DNA from: Chrysophaeum taylorii
Lineage: Eukaryota > Sar > Pelagophyceae > Pelagomonadales > Pelagomonadaceae
NCBI GenBank assembly: GCA_029834535.1
Contig: JAQMWT010000059.1
Span: 124,001-188,000 of the forward strand
Direction: 5' to 3'
Length of the DNA stretch: 64,000 nucleotides
Shown here: one piece after another, positions 41,486-53,794 of the stretch
How positions within the stretch are numbered: position 1 is the first letter of the stretch
Layout of the letters: every line of letters starts with the position of its first letter
The notes under the pieces: generated by a model
Told to the model about the DNA's origin: nothing
The model's input: the letters and a program-made list of their open reading frames with translations, nothing else
Databases searched by the model: none
Translations under genes and position numbers: made by a program

Positions 41486-43487
41486 CCTTCCAGCGCATCT
41501 GATTGGCGATGTTCCTGTTGAGGGGACTCGAACGGATAGCGTCGACTATTAGGTTCTTGAACTCGTCGACGGGGACGATGATGTCCTGATTAATCCAAAA
41601 GGTGTAGACCTCCGGACCGCTGTTGGGAGACCCCTTTGCCAGGTAAGCATCGCGCCCTGCAAAAAGAAGGCGAGGAGGTCAGGAGAACGAACCCGCGCAA
41701 GAGAACTCGTACCATTTCTGAGCTCGCGCTCGCCGAGGAACTCCCAGTGGAATCTGGAGAGCTTGGGGTCCTTGAGGGCCCACTCCTTGTACTCGACGCC
41801 GGCCCTCATCGCGTTGCTCTGGAAGGCGCCCTTGTAGTTAAGCTTGTACGGCAGAAGCTGGACGAGAACCGAGCCTCGACGAAGAAAGATCGCGTTGTTG
41901 AGGCCGCTCCCGTGGATCCCGACGAGGATGGTGACAGCGCGGAGGGCCGCGAGCTGCTCGTAGAGCGTCATCTCTTCGAGGGGCAAGACCTGGACGTCCA
42001 GACCGAGGTCGAGACAGGCGTCGACGAGCTCGAGCTCGTTAAGTATGAACCGCTTGCGTCGCCGAGAGACGAGGCCGACGCGGATGCGCGTGGGCTCGGG
42101 CTGGTTCGTCAAGCCGAGCTGGTTGACGAGATACCGAATAAGGATGGCGTCGCTGCCCTCGCTTCCCCTCTTGAGCGCTGTTTTTTCGGGGTCGACGTCG
42201 CAGAAGCACGTGCGCGCGGGGATTTGGGTCTTGGCTCGACGCCAGCAAGAGTTCGAGAGGAGACCAAAGTAATGGAAGAACTGGGTGTTGGTCGACGATC
42301 GAATGAGAAAGTGAATCCGTTTCTCCTCGTACTTGTTTTTTACGTAGCCGAACACCCCGCGAAAGAACCGCCACCAGTGGTAAAACATTTCCGACGCTTC
42401 GCCGTCGACCGAGACGACGAGCGCCTTCTCGTGTACGAACCGATCGCACGTCGAAGTGTTTTGCACCCGCCGAAAGCTGCCCCGGTCGTTGATCATCTGG
42501 GGCTCGGCGCAACGCAGCCACGGCCCGCTGCGATGGGGATGCTTTTCGACCGACTGGCACAGCGACCCGTCCCAGAAGCAGAGCGAGTCGAGGTCGCACG
42601 TGCGCTTCGCGTGGATCGCGCACGCGTCGTCGAGCATGTTGCACGACGAATAGTTCGCGAGTGGACCGTGGTCCGTGCCTACAGTGCTCTAATCTTCGGC
42701 GAACGAACACATCGGGCAGGCAGGCAGGCACCGTAGATTCGCGCGAGACCAGACTCCTTGTACTGCGTGAGGAAGTCCGTCACCATCGTCTCCTTCATCA
42801 CCAACTTCATGAAGTTAAATTTGCCGTCTCCTGATTCGCCGTACCGCTCCCAGAGCGACGAGTGCGTCGGAATCAGCTCGTGCCAGTCGACGAACCTGCG
42901 TCACCACGCGTGTCGAGGTGAGTCTTTAATTTCAAAGGTACCTACCCCTTGCGGAAAGCGTCCACGACCGGCGGCACGACCCTGGCGGCGGCGGCGCGCT
43001 CGGGTGTGGCTCACGAGGGATGTCTTCTGACGCACCGCCTCTTCTTCTTGGGCGGAGACACGACGCCCTTGTTCCACGCGGCATTGCCCGCTTCGTTGCA
43101 CGGCAAAGGCGGCGCCTGCTCCACCGTCGGCCTTGGATCGATCCGACGACCCTAACGCACCGGCTGGTCGCGCGGACGCCCGATCCTTTCTTCGATTTCG
43201 CCCGCCGCAATTAACCCGTCTCTCGGCTTCTCCACGACGCCGTCGTCGCCTTCGACAAATGTTTGCCGCAAGCCAGACTCGTCGCCTCTCCTTCGCAGGC
43301 GTTGCTCCTGTTCAAGCTGACCCTGCGAGGCGGGCCCAAACCCGCGCATCTCGATCGTCGCGATCCACAGGAACGCCAGCACGAGCACAACCGCTACCCA
43401 GGCGCATCCACCCTTCTCGCCCTTCTGCGCCTTCTGCCGGGACGGGGATTTCGATCGGCCTGGGGACCGCGACCTCGAGGCTCTCAT
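41478..43487 (-). CDS. GT61/EOGT-like type II membrane glycosyltransferase, six exons
   Basis: Minus-strand exons 43487-43161, 43115-43036, 42981-42946, 42895-42732, 42678-41713 and 41656-41478 give 583 residues; introns are 45, 54, 50, 53 and 56 nt. The start has a basic cytosolic tail rich in SR/SPSR, then one membrane span at about 28-47 (CAWVAVVLVLAFLWIATI), the type II Golgi layout. The lumenal part has cysteines near 190-215 and the GT61 (DUF563) core: FYHWWRFFRGVFGYV, RVGLVSRRRKRFILNELELVDAC, then VGIHGSGLNNAIFLRRGSVLVQLLPY. GT61 includes EOGT (O-GlcNAc on EGF domains) and plant xylosyl- and arabinosyltransferases; the donor sugar here is unknown. Exon 3 is only 36 nt. The last exon (YLAKGSPNSGPEVYTFWINQD) is read from the splice at 41712. 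Confidence 0.83.
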
Positions 43488-43919
43488 CGTCGCGAGGGTT
43501 AGGGCGAAACGTCCCACTCTTTTTTCACCACAAATAATAATAATAACTAACTAACTAACTAACTAACTTCAGACCTCTCCCGAGCATGGGAGCCAGGCCG
43601 GACCGACAGGAGCCAGTCCGGAATCACGGGCCTGTAGACGAGGAGCGCCGAAAGGTCGGTCGGCGGAGAGTGACCATCAAGCTTGTCGCCATGCGACGAG
43701 GAGACCGCGATGTGACTGACAACCAACTCGTCGATAACCTTCCGTCTTCGCCCCCGGCCATACCCCGTCCCACTGCGAACGTTCCGGCTGCCAACCGGCC
43801 CGCCCGGGAGGCGACTAGGTGCCAACCTACGCCGGGAGGGCGGATGCCCTCGCAAGGCTCAGGATTCATGAGGCACCGTCCTCCATCGCAACCGTAGTCG
43901 GCGGCGATCAGGGTAAGGG

Positions 43920-43971
<52 letters not shown>

Positions 43972-44120
43972 GTCTCTAAGAATCTAATTATTATAATTGC
44001 GTGTGGGTGCTGGTGTGTTGGCGCAATCCTCAACGTGCGACGCGAGGGTGAAATAAATAAGCCTCTTATTAAACGACGCAACACGTAGAAGCAACGTAAC
44101 GAGCGTCTCCAGGGGCGGCA
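43488..44120. other. Intergenic with ACTA and TAA microsatellites
   Basis: A TAAC/ACTA run (about 43,540-43,567) and a 51-bp TAA run (43,921-43,971) flank a stretch without recognisable coding text. The base composition becomes less GC-rich from here rightwards. Confidence 0.6.
43921..43971. repeat. TAA microsatellite, about 17 units
   Basis: Uninterrupted TAA trinucleotide run, the longest simple repeat in the window. Confidence 0.95.
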
Positions 44121-46779
44121 TCACGGTTCCTCGGTGTCCGAGTTTTCAAACGAGTCTGAATAGATTTCAACGGAGGTGTCGACCTGGTCGTCATCCAGCA
44201 CCGAATTGTCCCCTACAATCGCTTGCATTTCCTGACGGAATCGGTGCCCTGCTGCGTTCCCTTCTTGGAGTGTCGATGCCGGTTCGACAACTTTTTCGCT
44301 GGTGTCATGCAAGAGATTTTCCACCTGCGAATGAATGACGAGATCATTTATGGACGAGGCTCCTGGGACGGCACTTACGTCATCGTCGGCTATACCATCA
44401 TCATCGCCGTCAAATTCGCACTCATCTTCGTAGTCTTCGAAATCATACACATCGTCTTCAGACTCGTTTCGCGACTCGTTGTCTGACTGTCCAGGAGAAA
44501 TGCCCGGAACAATCAGATTTGTCCCCCAGTTACGCGACGACATCACCGGCATTGTCGGCGGGGGAAATGCGTGCTCGAAAGGGTGCTCCTCCGGAGGTTC
44601 GTCGGGGGTCGTCGCCACGACGTTTGGCGGATCGTCCGAATTGAAGCAGACGACTCGCAACGACGTGGTTCCGTTCGCGCCGAGCGACACTCGAAGGGGA
44701 GATGCCACGTCACCTCGTCGCCTCGACAAATCAGTTTTGAGTGAAGACCGGAGGGGTGATTCGCATTTTTTTGACAGACACAACGACTGGTCGTAGTGCC
44801 TGGTATCACGATCATCTATTAACGTTCTCTTGTTCGGTTGCGGGCTCGAGGGCAACAGCTTAGGACTCGCTGGAGTGCGATCTTCTTCTAGCACGACATG
44901 GAGGTCGGAGTCTTCAACGATACCGCAACCGTCGTGACTCTCGGTGTCCTGAACAGAATCGAGGTCGAAGTCGTAGACGTCTTCGTCCTCGTCCCCGCTA
45001 CGCGAGTCGCCTCGTGCTTCGACGAGCGACTCATCATCTAAGCTCGAAGGTGCTTCCTCTTGATTATACTCGGAAGCCTTCTTCTCCCCTTGGATGGCTT
45101 GAGATTGGTCGTGTTCACTGACGGCGTCGTTCAATGAAGCGATTTCCTGTACGATTGGGCAAACCGTGACATCGGGCCCGAGCACGTCCTCCGAATAATC
45201 CAGCGGCGGCGAGACGTCCTCAGAGTCGGCCTCCGTAGCGCTCTCCCCAATCTTAACCGTCGCGATGTCCACGGAGTCGATCTCGGCGGTGCTTTCTGCA
45301 ATCTGAACCGCCGCGTTGTCATTCACGATTTTGGAACCGAAATTGCACTCGGCGAATGGGATCGTCTTGTCTTCGTTCGGATCATCGTCGAATTCGAGCA
45401 CTTCCAGCTCTGCTGGAAGCACTATTTCTTCGCAGTCGTCCGGGGGCAAGACGGCCTCGTCGTAGTCCATCGGCACTGAATCCTCAAACGTTGCGGTGCG
45501 AGTCTCATTGTAGTCGGGCGGGAACTGATTAGTACCATCCACTGGCACTGGAGCCGCATCCTCGTCATCTTCTTCGTCAGAATCTGGCGAGCAAAACGTC
45601 ATGTCTTCGTCGGAAATTGGCTTCGTCATCTCGATCTCGTCGAGTGACTGCGAATGTATTGCGAAAGGAATGATAGCCTGTCCGCCCGTCGACGAGCGCA
45701 CGAGAACTCCCCGCCAAACGGCCTGTATAGCGGTAGGCGCGATGTATATGCGCAGCGAGGCAGCACGTTCAAGATGATGTCCTAGTTGGCGCCACTGGAG
45801 AGCTGCGCCCATGTTTCGCAGACGTTGGCCAGTTGCGACCTGAGTGAGCCGTGAGAACAACTTTGGCAAGTTTCGTACCCAACTGGCGTTCGTGCCACGC
45901 GACATGGCTTGATTCGCGCTGTCGAGATTGGCCTTGAGCTCATCACACTCCGACGTTAGCCGGGCTATTTCAAAGGCGAACTCAGCCTGCTTTGTGTCAA
46001 GATGTGCGCGTAGGTCGGCGATTTGTTTCGTTTTTGCCGCGATGTCCTTGGTTGCATCTCCGTACTCATCTTCAAGTCGTTGAACGCGCGCCGATGTTTG
46101 AAAGAGTTCCGCGCGAAGGGCCGCGCTCGTTACGCGAGACGCGGTCATAATGTCCTTTGCCTCGTGTCGCTGCGTTTCAAGCACTTCGATCGTGTGTTTC
46201 GCAGACTCGAGGTCGCTCGAGAGGGCGTCCACGCGACTCTGAAGCGACGATGATCGTGCGCACTCTTTGTCTCTTTCCGAAATCGCCTCATTTTTCGCAG
46301 TTGTTTCGGCAGCGCATGCTTCTTTGAGTTTAAGCGTTTGAACTCGCATCACGTCCAGCTCTCCCGACGTTTGGTCGGCGCGCAATTTCTCGTGACTCAG
46401 CTCCCTATTAACTTGCGCATGCGCCGCGCGCATCTCTCGTACCTTGCTTCGAACGTTGCGCACCTATGGTCTTTCTACTTTCAATGAGCAAAATACAGCG
46501 TCCGTGCACCTCGCTTTCGCCACAGAGCTTGTCCAGTCCACCATCTCCGGTCCACCACCTCAAGAAGCCTTGAATAAGCATGCGCGAAGCTTGCCATTTC
46601 TGGACCCTCGCTGCAACGTCTTCAAGCTCGTCGTCTGTCAGCTCGACGCCAAGTCCCTTGAGAAGGAATGGGAGCTCCGCAAAACTCAACGTCCCACGCC
46701 CGCGCGTGTCCAACTTCTTCCACTCAGCTCGCCATTCTCGATCGACATGGGGCTCGAAGGAACTCGCGTCTCCCACCAT
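44121..46779 (-). CDS. Large EF-hand / coiled-coil / IQ protein
   Basis: Minus-strand exons 46779-46510 and 46463-44121 give 870 residues; the 46-nt intron (GTGCACGGACG to GACCATAG, phase 0) joins CGESE to VRNVRSK. Exon 1 holds an EF-hand-like unit (KKLDTRGRGTLSFAELPFLLKGLGVELTDDELEDV) with a degenerate loop, followed by a second helix pair. Residues of about 91-275 are a coiled coil (KLRADQTSGELDVMR, SRVDALSSDLESAKHTIEVLE). An IQ-like calmodulin site sits near 335-346 (AIQAVWRGVLVR). The remaining 500 residues are acidic and low complexity, with repeated DY/DED clusters. The layout suits a calcium-responsive cytoskeletal or flagellar protein, but no named family is recognised. Codon use is less GC-rich than in neighbouring genes to the left. 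Confidence 0.72.
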
Positions 46780-46908
46780 TTCGGGGTGTCTCCTTCAAAG
46801 TGCCCTCACAGTGAGACAGCGACCCCTCCGCGCGGTGCGCTGCTTCGGCGCTTCATCCGCGACGCGCGAGGAAAACAGCAACAAGGTCGGCGTCGTCCGA
46901 ATCTAGAT
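46780..46908. promoter_or_regulatory. Candidate bidirectional promoter
   Basis: 129 bp between the divergent start codons of the EF-hand/coiled-coil gene and the coiled-coil gene to its right. Nothing specific is visible. Confidence 0.35.
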
Positions 46909-48997
46909 ATGCCGCGCAGCCGTCGCTCAAACAGTAGCGTTACAAAAGACCACAGGATCCTTTTTATGACGTCATTGAGTATGGATGAACGGGAGCGCAC
47001 GAAGCAAGCCGTGAGGCTCGCGATTGCTGAACAGGACCAACGGCACGAGGCGGATGAGGCAGCTCTCCGCAATCGCATCCGCGAAGACGCACGTGCAGTG
47101 GTCACGGCGATCCAGCTGCTTCGCACGGATGACGAGGCATTGGAGGAGAAACAGCGCTTACAGGCTGCGAATCCCGAGGAAAAAGAGCAGCAGAAATTCA
47201 CGACGGCACTGTACGATGAAGAAGGCCGTCGTCGATACAATGAGAAATTCACTCAGTACAGCTCGCCGATCGACGATTCCAGCGCCTTGTGGTGGCCATG
47301 GGGGGGGAGCAATCAATCATCTGAACAGGGACGGGTTGAGTACAAGGTACTCGCCCGAGCACAATGGCTCCGGAGTCGCGTTAAGAATGCTGCCGATCCC
47401 AAAGCAGCGGCCCTCGAAGCTGGAGCTGCCTTTGCCGAGGCTGCGGCCACAGCAGTAGGCGAGCAGCGTCGAACAGTTAAGGAAGAGAATGCACGAGCTG
47501 CAAGCGCCCTTGAAGACGATGCAAGGAAGCTGCTGAAGCTCGCAACACAGCCTTCTGATCCGCGGATAGTTCTGCGTCGCGCCACAAACATTGCAGTGAT
47601 AAAAGAAACGATCCGTCGGCGAGAACTCTTGCGACCAGATAAGCGATCGAGAGCTGTGCGACGGGCGCGCAGGTTGCACGCGCGCGAACTCGCCGCTGAA
47701 CGGCGGCGACAACGACTGCGTCGAGCAAATGCTCATCTTGCAATGCTCCGAGATTGCATCCGGGCAAAGGGATATGCCGGGTTTCCGACAACGCGTGCTC
47801 TCGAGCCCAACATTCCAGCCCAGCGCCGAGTTCTGTTGTGTCTGTGAAACTCATACGCTGTAATTATCTGCAATTCAGGCAGCTGCGATGCACGCTCGTC
47901 ACTACCTTGCTCTCTTCTGCCTCGAGGACGATGATGTACGGAGTTTGTTGTTCCATGCATGATGCCGATCATGTCACCATTATTAGGCAACAGATAGCGA
48001 CGACGAAGAAGACTACTCGCACCTTTGTCGGTATTTTTGCGGCAAGTCGGCAATGCTACGCCAAGACAAATGCGCTGAAATGTGTCCGAACACGAGCACT
48101 GCGATTAACGCTGGCACGTTCATCGACAGAGATCACGCGGCGCGTGCTTCAGACATCGCTATGCGCCGTCTCAGCATTCCGATTGTGACAACGACCACCC
48201 AAAGTATGGCGTCCACTGATGAATTCTCATCGAGTGTTGTGATCGCCGATCTCAAGCCGCCGCCGACGTCGACTGAGCTTCTTGAAGCGCGAAATGCTGC
48301 ACTCGCCACAGTCCACTTACTTTTTGCTGCGCGCGGCGTCCGTCACCTGGACAACGACCTGCGCGACGTCCAATGGAAGCCGAACTCAGATGCCCATTTA
48401 CTCGCAGGAAGTCTGGGTGCGCTCGCGGACATTCATCGCCAAGTGTTGGAAGAATACGTTCCACGAAAAATCAAGAACGATTGCGGGCTCGAAGACGATG
48501 CCGACATAGCTTCCTTGCTTTCAGAATTGGGTGCGCTTCGTGCCAAGGCTGGCAACCTTGATGGAGCGCGAGATATGCTCGCGGAAGCGACTGTCGAGCG
48601 CGAACGTCGAAGCCCGACCAAAGCAAGTCTTGAGACACCGTACGCTCAAGCGCAGCATGACGGTTCGAACTCACTTCGAGGAGACGACACACGGTCACGC
48701 TATGGTCGTTTAAGCCGCTTTTTGCGAGCGCAAATGCAGCCTATCGAGCCCCACATATCGACTTGGCAGGGCTTCGTGTCACGCGGAGGTCTGCCGACAG
48801 CGCCGTGGCGCGCCCTCCCGTTCCCAAATCACGCTCTCAAGAATGAAGCAGAATCACGCATCATTGTTAAGTCCAGAATGCCCGCTGGCATCAAAGACGA
48901 CGACCCCTACGACCGCGTTTTTCTCCAGGCGTCAGTCGACGTGTTGCCGCCCCCCTTCGGAGCCAACTACGTACAGGGGCACTTCAAGGCTTGGTGA
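46909..48997 (+). CDS. Unknown coiled-coil protein, probably three exons
   Basis: Proposed exons are 46909-47829, 47879-47935 and 47987-48997, giving 662 residues; introns would be 49 and 51 nt (GTTCTGTTG to GCAATTCAG, and GTACGGAG to CATTATTAG), both phase 0. The middle exon reads AAAMHARHYLALFCLEDDD. The first third is helical and charged (ERTKQAVRLAIAEQDQRHEADEAALRNRIREDARAV), with an Arg-rich helix RRARRLHARELAAERRRQRLRR. The last part has a folded-looking segment (DAHLLAGSLGALADIHRQVLEEYVP, ISTWQGFVSRGGLP) and ends FGANYVQGHFKAW. I do not recognise a family. The first donor is weak, so an alternative is two separate genes (46,909-47,847 and about 47,987-48,997). Confidence 0.55.
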
Positions 48998-49395
48998 GAC
49001 CGCCGAAGTGGCGTAAGAGATTATCGAACTTGCGGCTGGTTCGTTCAGAATGCGCCCCCAATACACTCGAAACATACTTGGCAAGGGGCACATTCTAAAC
49101 GAACCCGCCACACTTTTGATGTTCTACTACTGCGCGGACAGACTCAGAGCAGACTGGCATTGTGCAGCGACTCCCTGACTTATTTGTTGTCGCCCCCGAG
49201 AGACGCTGTGGTTGGCATATTGTGCCGCGACATGACTTACCAAAGTTGTGGTTGCACGTGCGTTGAAGGGATAAGGTGTAAGGGATAGGGTCCAGGAATA
49301 TTAACTAGCTTAGCCGGATATTCACTCAGATACTTTAGTGCGTCGAAGTGCACGAATGTGCTTGCTGAAGCGCTCAAGAAAATGCTGAGACGGGG
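48998..49395. other. Intergenic, 0.4 kb
   Basis: AT-rich relative to the rest of the window. No gene or strong repeat is seen. It probably contains the promoter of the LRR gene. Confidence 0.4.
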
Positions 49396-52300
49396 ATGCC
49401 ACCCAAAGGCCGAAAACCTAAGAAAGCGAAACAGGCCAAGAAGCCAGTCACACCCCCGATACCTATCGAAGAGCTGAGATTATTTGATGATGACGAGGAC
49501 AAGAATATAATCGTACAGCCTTCGTCGTCGTCGCGATGTACAAATCCTCTTATGCTTATTCCAGTGCCTACAAGGGCGTCGAACCAGTCTCGAAAACTAG
49601 AGTCTCAGACTGGTCTTGAACTCTGTGTTAATCCGCCTTGTGGATCGAACATTGTAACACGCAGCGGCACACAGTCTCGCGAACTAGTCATCGACGGCAT
49701 GGATGCCGACGCACCAAGCTCGCAACGACGAGAAACGACGTCAGACTATCTCGCTTCAGGCAGCCAACGCAAACTCACATTGACTGCGCCCGACATTGGT
49801 TCCGTCAGACACACTTCGATAGCCCAGGTGCACCCAAGAGCACGACGAGAAGAGTCGCAGATGGACAACTTACTGGATGGCGTGCGCCGTGGAAATTTCA
49901 TTGACGAGAGTCATCGACGAAACTCAATAATTCCAGCCGCACCCCCAGAGATCGAACGGCATAAACCCAAGAAGAGGAGCATAAGACGGTCGCTCTCGAA
50001 GTTTAAAAATCAGATGGACATCGATGGCGTGGATGAAAGGAACGAAGACTCTGAGACCGACGAGGTTGAGAGCCACGAGAAGATTTCGAACATGCCAGAA
50101 TGGCGACAGACTATGTGGTTCTTGAACTTTGGAACATTGGACGACAACTTGGATGTGCTTCGGAACACCCTGATGAGACAAGCGATATTGAACGGACGAC
50201 TCGGGTCGCTTGATAACGGCAGCACGAACGGCGTCGGTGCAACCGATGTGCATCCCCAAGTCACCATTACATCGACGGAGAATGGTCTTCCGGAGGAGGA
50301 TTTGTCGAAAGATCTATTGAAGGACGTTCTGGAGAACAGCGAACAGATAGAAAATGCATCCGAGACAAAGAAGCAGCCCTTAAACCTCGAAGGTTGCTTT
50401 GTCTCGCGACTTCTCTGCGCAGCTGAGAAGCGTCAAGCAGCATCAACATCGAAACAGCAGGGAGATCCCGACATAAAGGGCACTACTAGCGATGAAGGAA
50501 GGCGGGTGGAATTGCGGCACATTCATATTGGTAATCATTCTGCCCCAGCGCTTGCTTCGGCAATTGCAAGCCTGGACCCGTCGGCACTCGTTCTCATCGA
50601 CAATAATCTAGCCGACGCAGGTGTGGCCCTGCCCGTAGAAGCGTTGGCAGGGTCCTGCAAGGCAACCGTCGAGATCACAATTGCGCAAAACACGATCAAG
50701 CAACACGCCACTGCGGCACTGGTTACATTGGCGGCATCTCCTATCCTTTTCAGCTTGCGTTCCTTGACGCTAGAGCAGTGTGGCCTCAATGACCGTCTTC
50801 TGGCCACGATCATCAAGGCATGGCATGGCAGCAACTTGAGGCTGCTGAATTTGAGCCGAAACACCTTCGGATCTTTGTCGGCCCGTGCTTTGGAATTGTT
50901 ACTTGCCCAAGGCGAGCTAGCTGAATTGCATTTGATGGATGCAAAACTTAGAGGTCAGGACGCAACAACGGTGGCGCGCGGGCTATTCAAATCCCGCGTT
51001 CATACAGCCGATCTCTCGTGGAACGGCTTTCACAGTCGCGGATTCGAAGGCGAGTTTTCGCCGCTAGCTCAACTTGTCTTCGTCATACTCAAAACCAACT
51101 CGCTGACACACATGGACCTTTCGCACAACCAGCTTAGCCCGTCAGACCTGCGTGATCTGGCCAAAGCCCTCCAGCAGAACTTCACCATCATGGGCTTGCA
51201 CATGGATGGGGCAGCGATATGCTCTGACTCGGAGTGCTTCTTGGTTCCTATGGAGCGCGACCCGGACGACGGACTCCCGACTGGTTTAGTCCCTACCGGT
51301 GATGCCCACGTTTACTCGCGCCTCTTGTCATCAAAGAATATCAAGGATAATCACACGTGGAAGCTCAATGGAAGCTGCTGGATCTGCGATCGCTGGATTG
51401 AACATCAGTTCCTTTGGACGGCATCCTCGAGCAGCATCTTCAGCGCCGAGTCAAGTTCATCTTCGGGACTGTCCGTCTCGCTTCGAGCGTCTTTCGATGG
51501 CTGGCTCCCGATTGCGATGTCTCGAGTCAACGATGCCGAGTACGAGAATATGACGCGGAAGCAACCGTCACTCTTTGAGCTATGGCGCATGGTCGGTATC
51601 AGATGTGTTTGTTCGTTCGTTAATTTGTTTGTGTGTCGACGGGTCTATGTCAAGAGACTGGACTGTCTGTCTGCAGCTTGCCAACAGAAGAGCAACGCAT
51701 ATATATAAGCGTATTTGCTTGCAAGACTCGTGTTGTGACCCGCAATGTGCAATTCACGTGAAAGATTGATGGTCCTCAGGTCCCACCGGGCGGCTTTCAA
51801 TACTGCTTTAGCGTCAGCAATATTGGTGGACCCGCAGTCAACGAGCACGCCACAGACCAACCGAGCGCAAGCTTGACCAAAGGGCCAAGCACTGCCAAAG
51901 CGTGGTTGTCACCTCGTTGTGCCAGGAACCCGCCTCCAAGTATCGTAAACACGATCAACCTTCTGCCACGAGATGCATCCGATGAGATCATACTGCCGCC
52001 GCGACGAGCAAAAGATACGAACGGGAAGCATCTGTGGTCCGTAGAGCGGTCCATCTTTGCAAAGCACCGGTCAGGACCATCGCGATAACCGATTTCATTA
52101 TCTCTCGTTCGTAGGTCCGACACGAAGGATGTGCTCTCGCGCGCGTTCGCTGCAGATTTCGATGCGGCCAGCGTCCCGTTCGCCCTCGTGAAAATGGGTT
52201 TTGATCCAAGCGGTGTGAAAGAAGTCGCTCGCTCGAATTATTTTCTCATCAAGGGCGCGTTCGATCACTACTGTGCAATATCTTCGGATGTCTTTTTTGT

Positions 52301-53225
52301 TGGCTGGCGCGCCTGGAACCAGTTCACCAGAAATGTCGAGGAGGAGGATGAGAAGGAGGAGGGGGAGAAAAAGAAGAATCCAAGTAATGGCCTCTCGACT
52401 GTTGACACCGACGAAATCTTCGCGATGGCATCAGCAGTGGGCCATAGCAAGAAGAAAGTGCTCTGTCGATTCCAGTTTCTTAAGGCAATTGTACACTTAG
52501 CCTTCGGGCGATGGTACAAGACAGGAGTGTGCGCTGAGCCCGAGCAGGCGCTAGAGCGTCTTATGAAAACAATGAAACGCCTTCCAATTGAGTCCATCAT
52601 GCATATTACGGAATATCATCGGCGTATGTGGTCGCAGAAAAATGAAAAGATAATCATCGAAAGACGCAGCGCGCTCGAGGTGCGCTCTTGCTCGGAGGTC
52701 CTGCATATCACACGGTCTTTTTGCGCAGCGCGTCTTCAGCCTTGCGTGTAGCACACCCGAGACACCCGCGCGTGAGCTATTCATGACTTTTGCGCAGTGG
52801 CAGCGCCTCCTCGAGCGCGCGTCTCTAATCGACAAGAAGGTTTGGTAATTTAGCTTGTCTTCTCGAGACCTCAACGCCAGGTAAACTTTTCGATTCGCGA
52901 CGGGAGGCTCTGCTTTCTCCGCGCGGAGCCGACCCATATCGACGAGCCTCGAGCTGACTTGCCGAGGGTGCTTGCGTTCGTCGATTTTATCGAGGCGATA
53001 CTTAGAGTGGCCGACGTCTGTGACATGTCTGCGACGCTGGGCACGAAAACAGCACGTCGCCTTTCCTTGACTGCGAAGCAAAAGTCCAGCGCACACATGG
53101 TCTCCCCGAGCTTGCGCCTTGAGCTCCTTCTAGATGGACATATCCTGCGCGCATTTGCCTCTGGCCCGCAGGTGGTCCGGAGAAGCAGTTTTGAGCGCGC
53201 TGGCTCGCGGCCACGCCGGCAGTGA
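49396..53225 (+). CDS. Large leucine-rich-repeat protein, five exons
   Basis: Exons 49396-51591, 51780-52069, 52115-52679, 52729-52839 and 52881-53225 give 1,168 residues; introns are 188, 45, 49 and 41 nt. The N-terminus is Lys-rich (PPKGRKPKKAKQAKK) and then disordered. LRRs of the ribonuclease-inhibitor type run from about 375 to 615 (LRSLTLEQCGLNDRLLATIIKA, LRLLNLSRNTFGSLSARALELLL, LTHMDLSHNQLSPSDLRDLAKAL). Next is a Trp/Cys segment (WKLNGSCWICDRWIEHQFLW), then LWRMVPPGGFQYCFSV, then a helical module (VLSRAFAADFDAA, LIKGAFDHYCAISSDVFFVGWRAWNQF, RFQFLKAIVHLAFGRWYKTGVC). I recall this long layout from flagellate and protist LRR proteins, so an axonemal or cytoskeletal role is an inference. 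The spliced exons are each needed to continue the frame. Confidence 0.75.
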
Positions 53226-53319
53226 AAACGGACGAAATGGGAATGAATACCCACTCTATAGACAGCACGCGACGTGAGACCTTCTAGTAGTAACAACCCA
53301 ACGACATGATTTGCTGCCC

Positions 53320-53794
53320 CTAGTTACCTCGTGACGCTAGGAGTTCTTTGGCGGTGGGATAGCAGTCTGCCGCCTGGACAGCAGGATTGTCGCCGACAGC
53401 GTCCTAATGACGAGTGGTGAGGAGGCATCTCGCACGAGCGTACCATGAGATTTTCGAGTTCGTCAAGGGCATCGTCGAGCCTCCGCGACGCATCCGTGAT
53501 CATCATTCGCGTTTCGTCGAGGATTTCCTGGGCCTTTTTGATGTCGTAGACGTCTTTCCCGTCGCTCTTCATTTGTTCCACTCGTGACTCGTGCTGCTGC
53601 GTTTCTACTTTGTAGTGGGCGACTTCCTTAACGAGCCTGCGGGCGAGTTTCTGGGCCAACACGGACGGACTCCTGACGCACCGTTTTACGATCCCAGTCT
53701 TGATCGCGACTTGCTTCTCGTCGGATTGCGCGGTCGGCTGCCTGCAGTGAGAGGTCGAGTTCACGACGCACTAGTTCGTCACACACCGCGGCAT
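53320..53794 (-). CDS. TBCA: Tubulin-specific chaperone A (cofactor A), four exons
   Basis: Minus-strand exons 53794-53787, 53741-53682, 53636-53444 and 53403-53320 give 114 residues; introns are 45, 45 and 40 nt. TBCA binds beta-tubulin during folding and dimer assembly. The spliced protein starts MPRQPTAQSDEKQVAIKTGIVKR-LVKEVAHYKVETQQHESRV and continues KDVYDIKKAQEILDETRMMITDASRRLDDALDELENLM-DAVGDN, which matches the three-helix family in order and length. The first coding exon is only 8 nt (ATG CCG CG). Each splice restores phase 2, 2 and 0, and no unspliced frame contains an ATG before the conserved text. The gene sits at the end of the block of cytoskeletal-looking genes. Confidence 0.9.

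Noticed and set aside
41636-42736. Plus-strand frame of 366 codons antisense to the glycosyltransferase
   Set aside because: Charged low-complexity text; the minus strand holds the GT61 core and consistent splice sites.
43921-43971. CRISPR-like array
   Set aside because: This and the other repeats are microsatellites or minisatellites without spacers of constant length; the host is a eukaryote.
46444-46908. Upstream extension of the plus-strand coiled-coil gene
   Set aside because: The frame is open, but it overlaps the EF-hand exon and the divergent start of the minus-strand gene; ATG 46909 is preferred.
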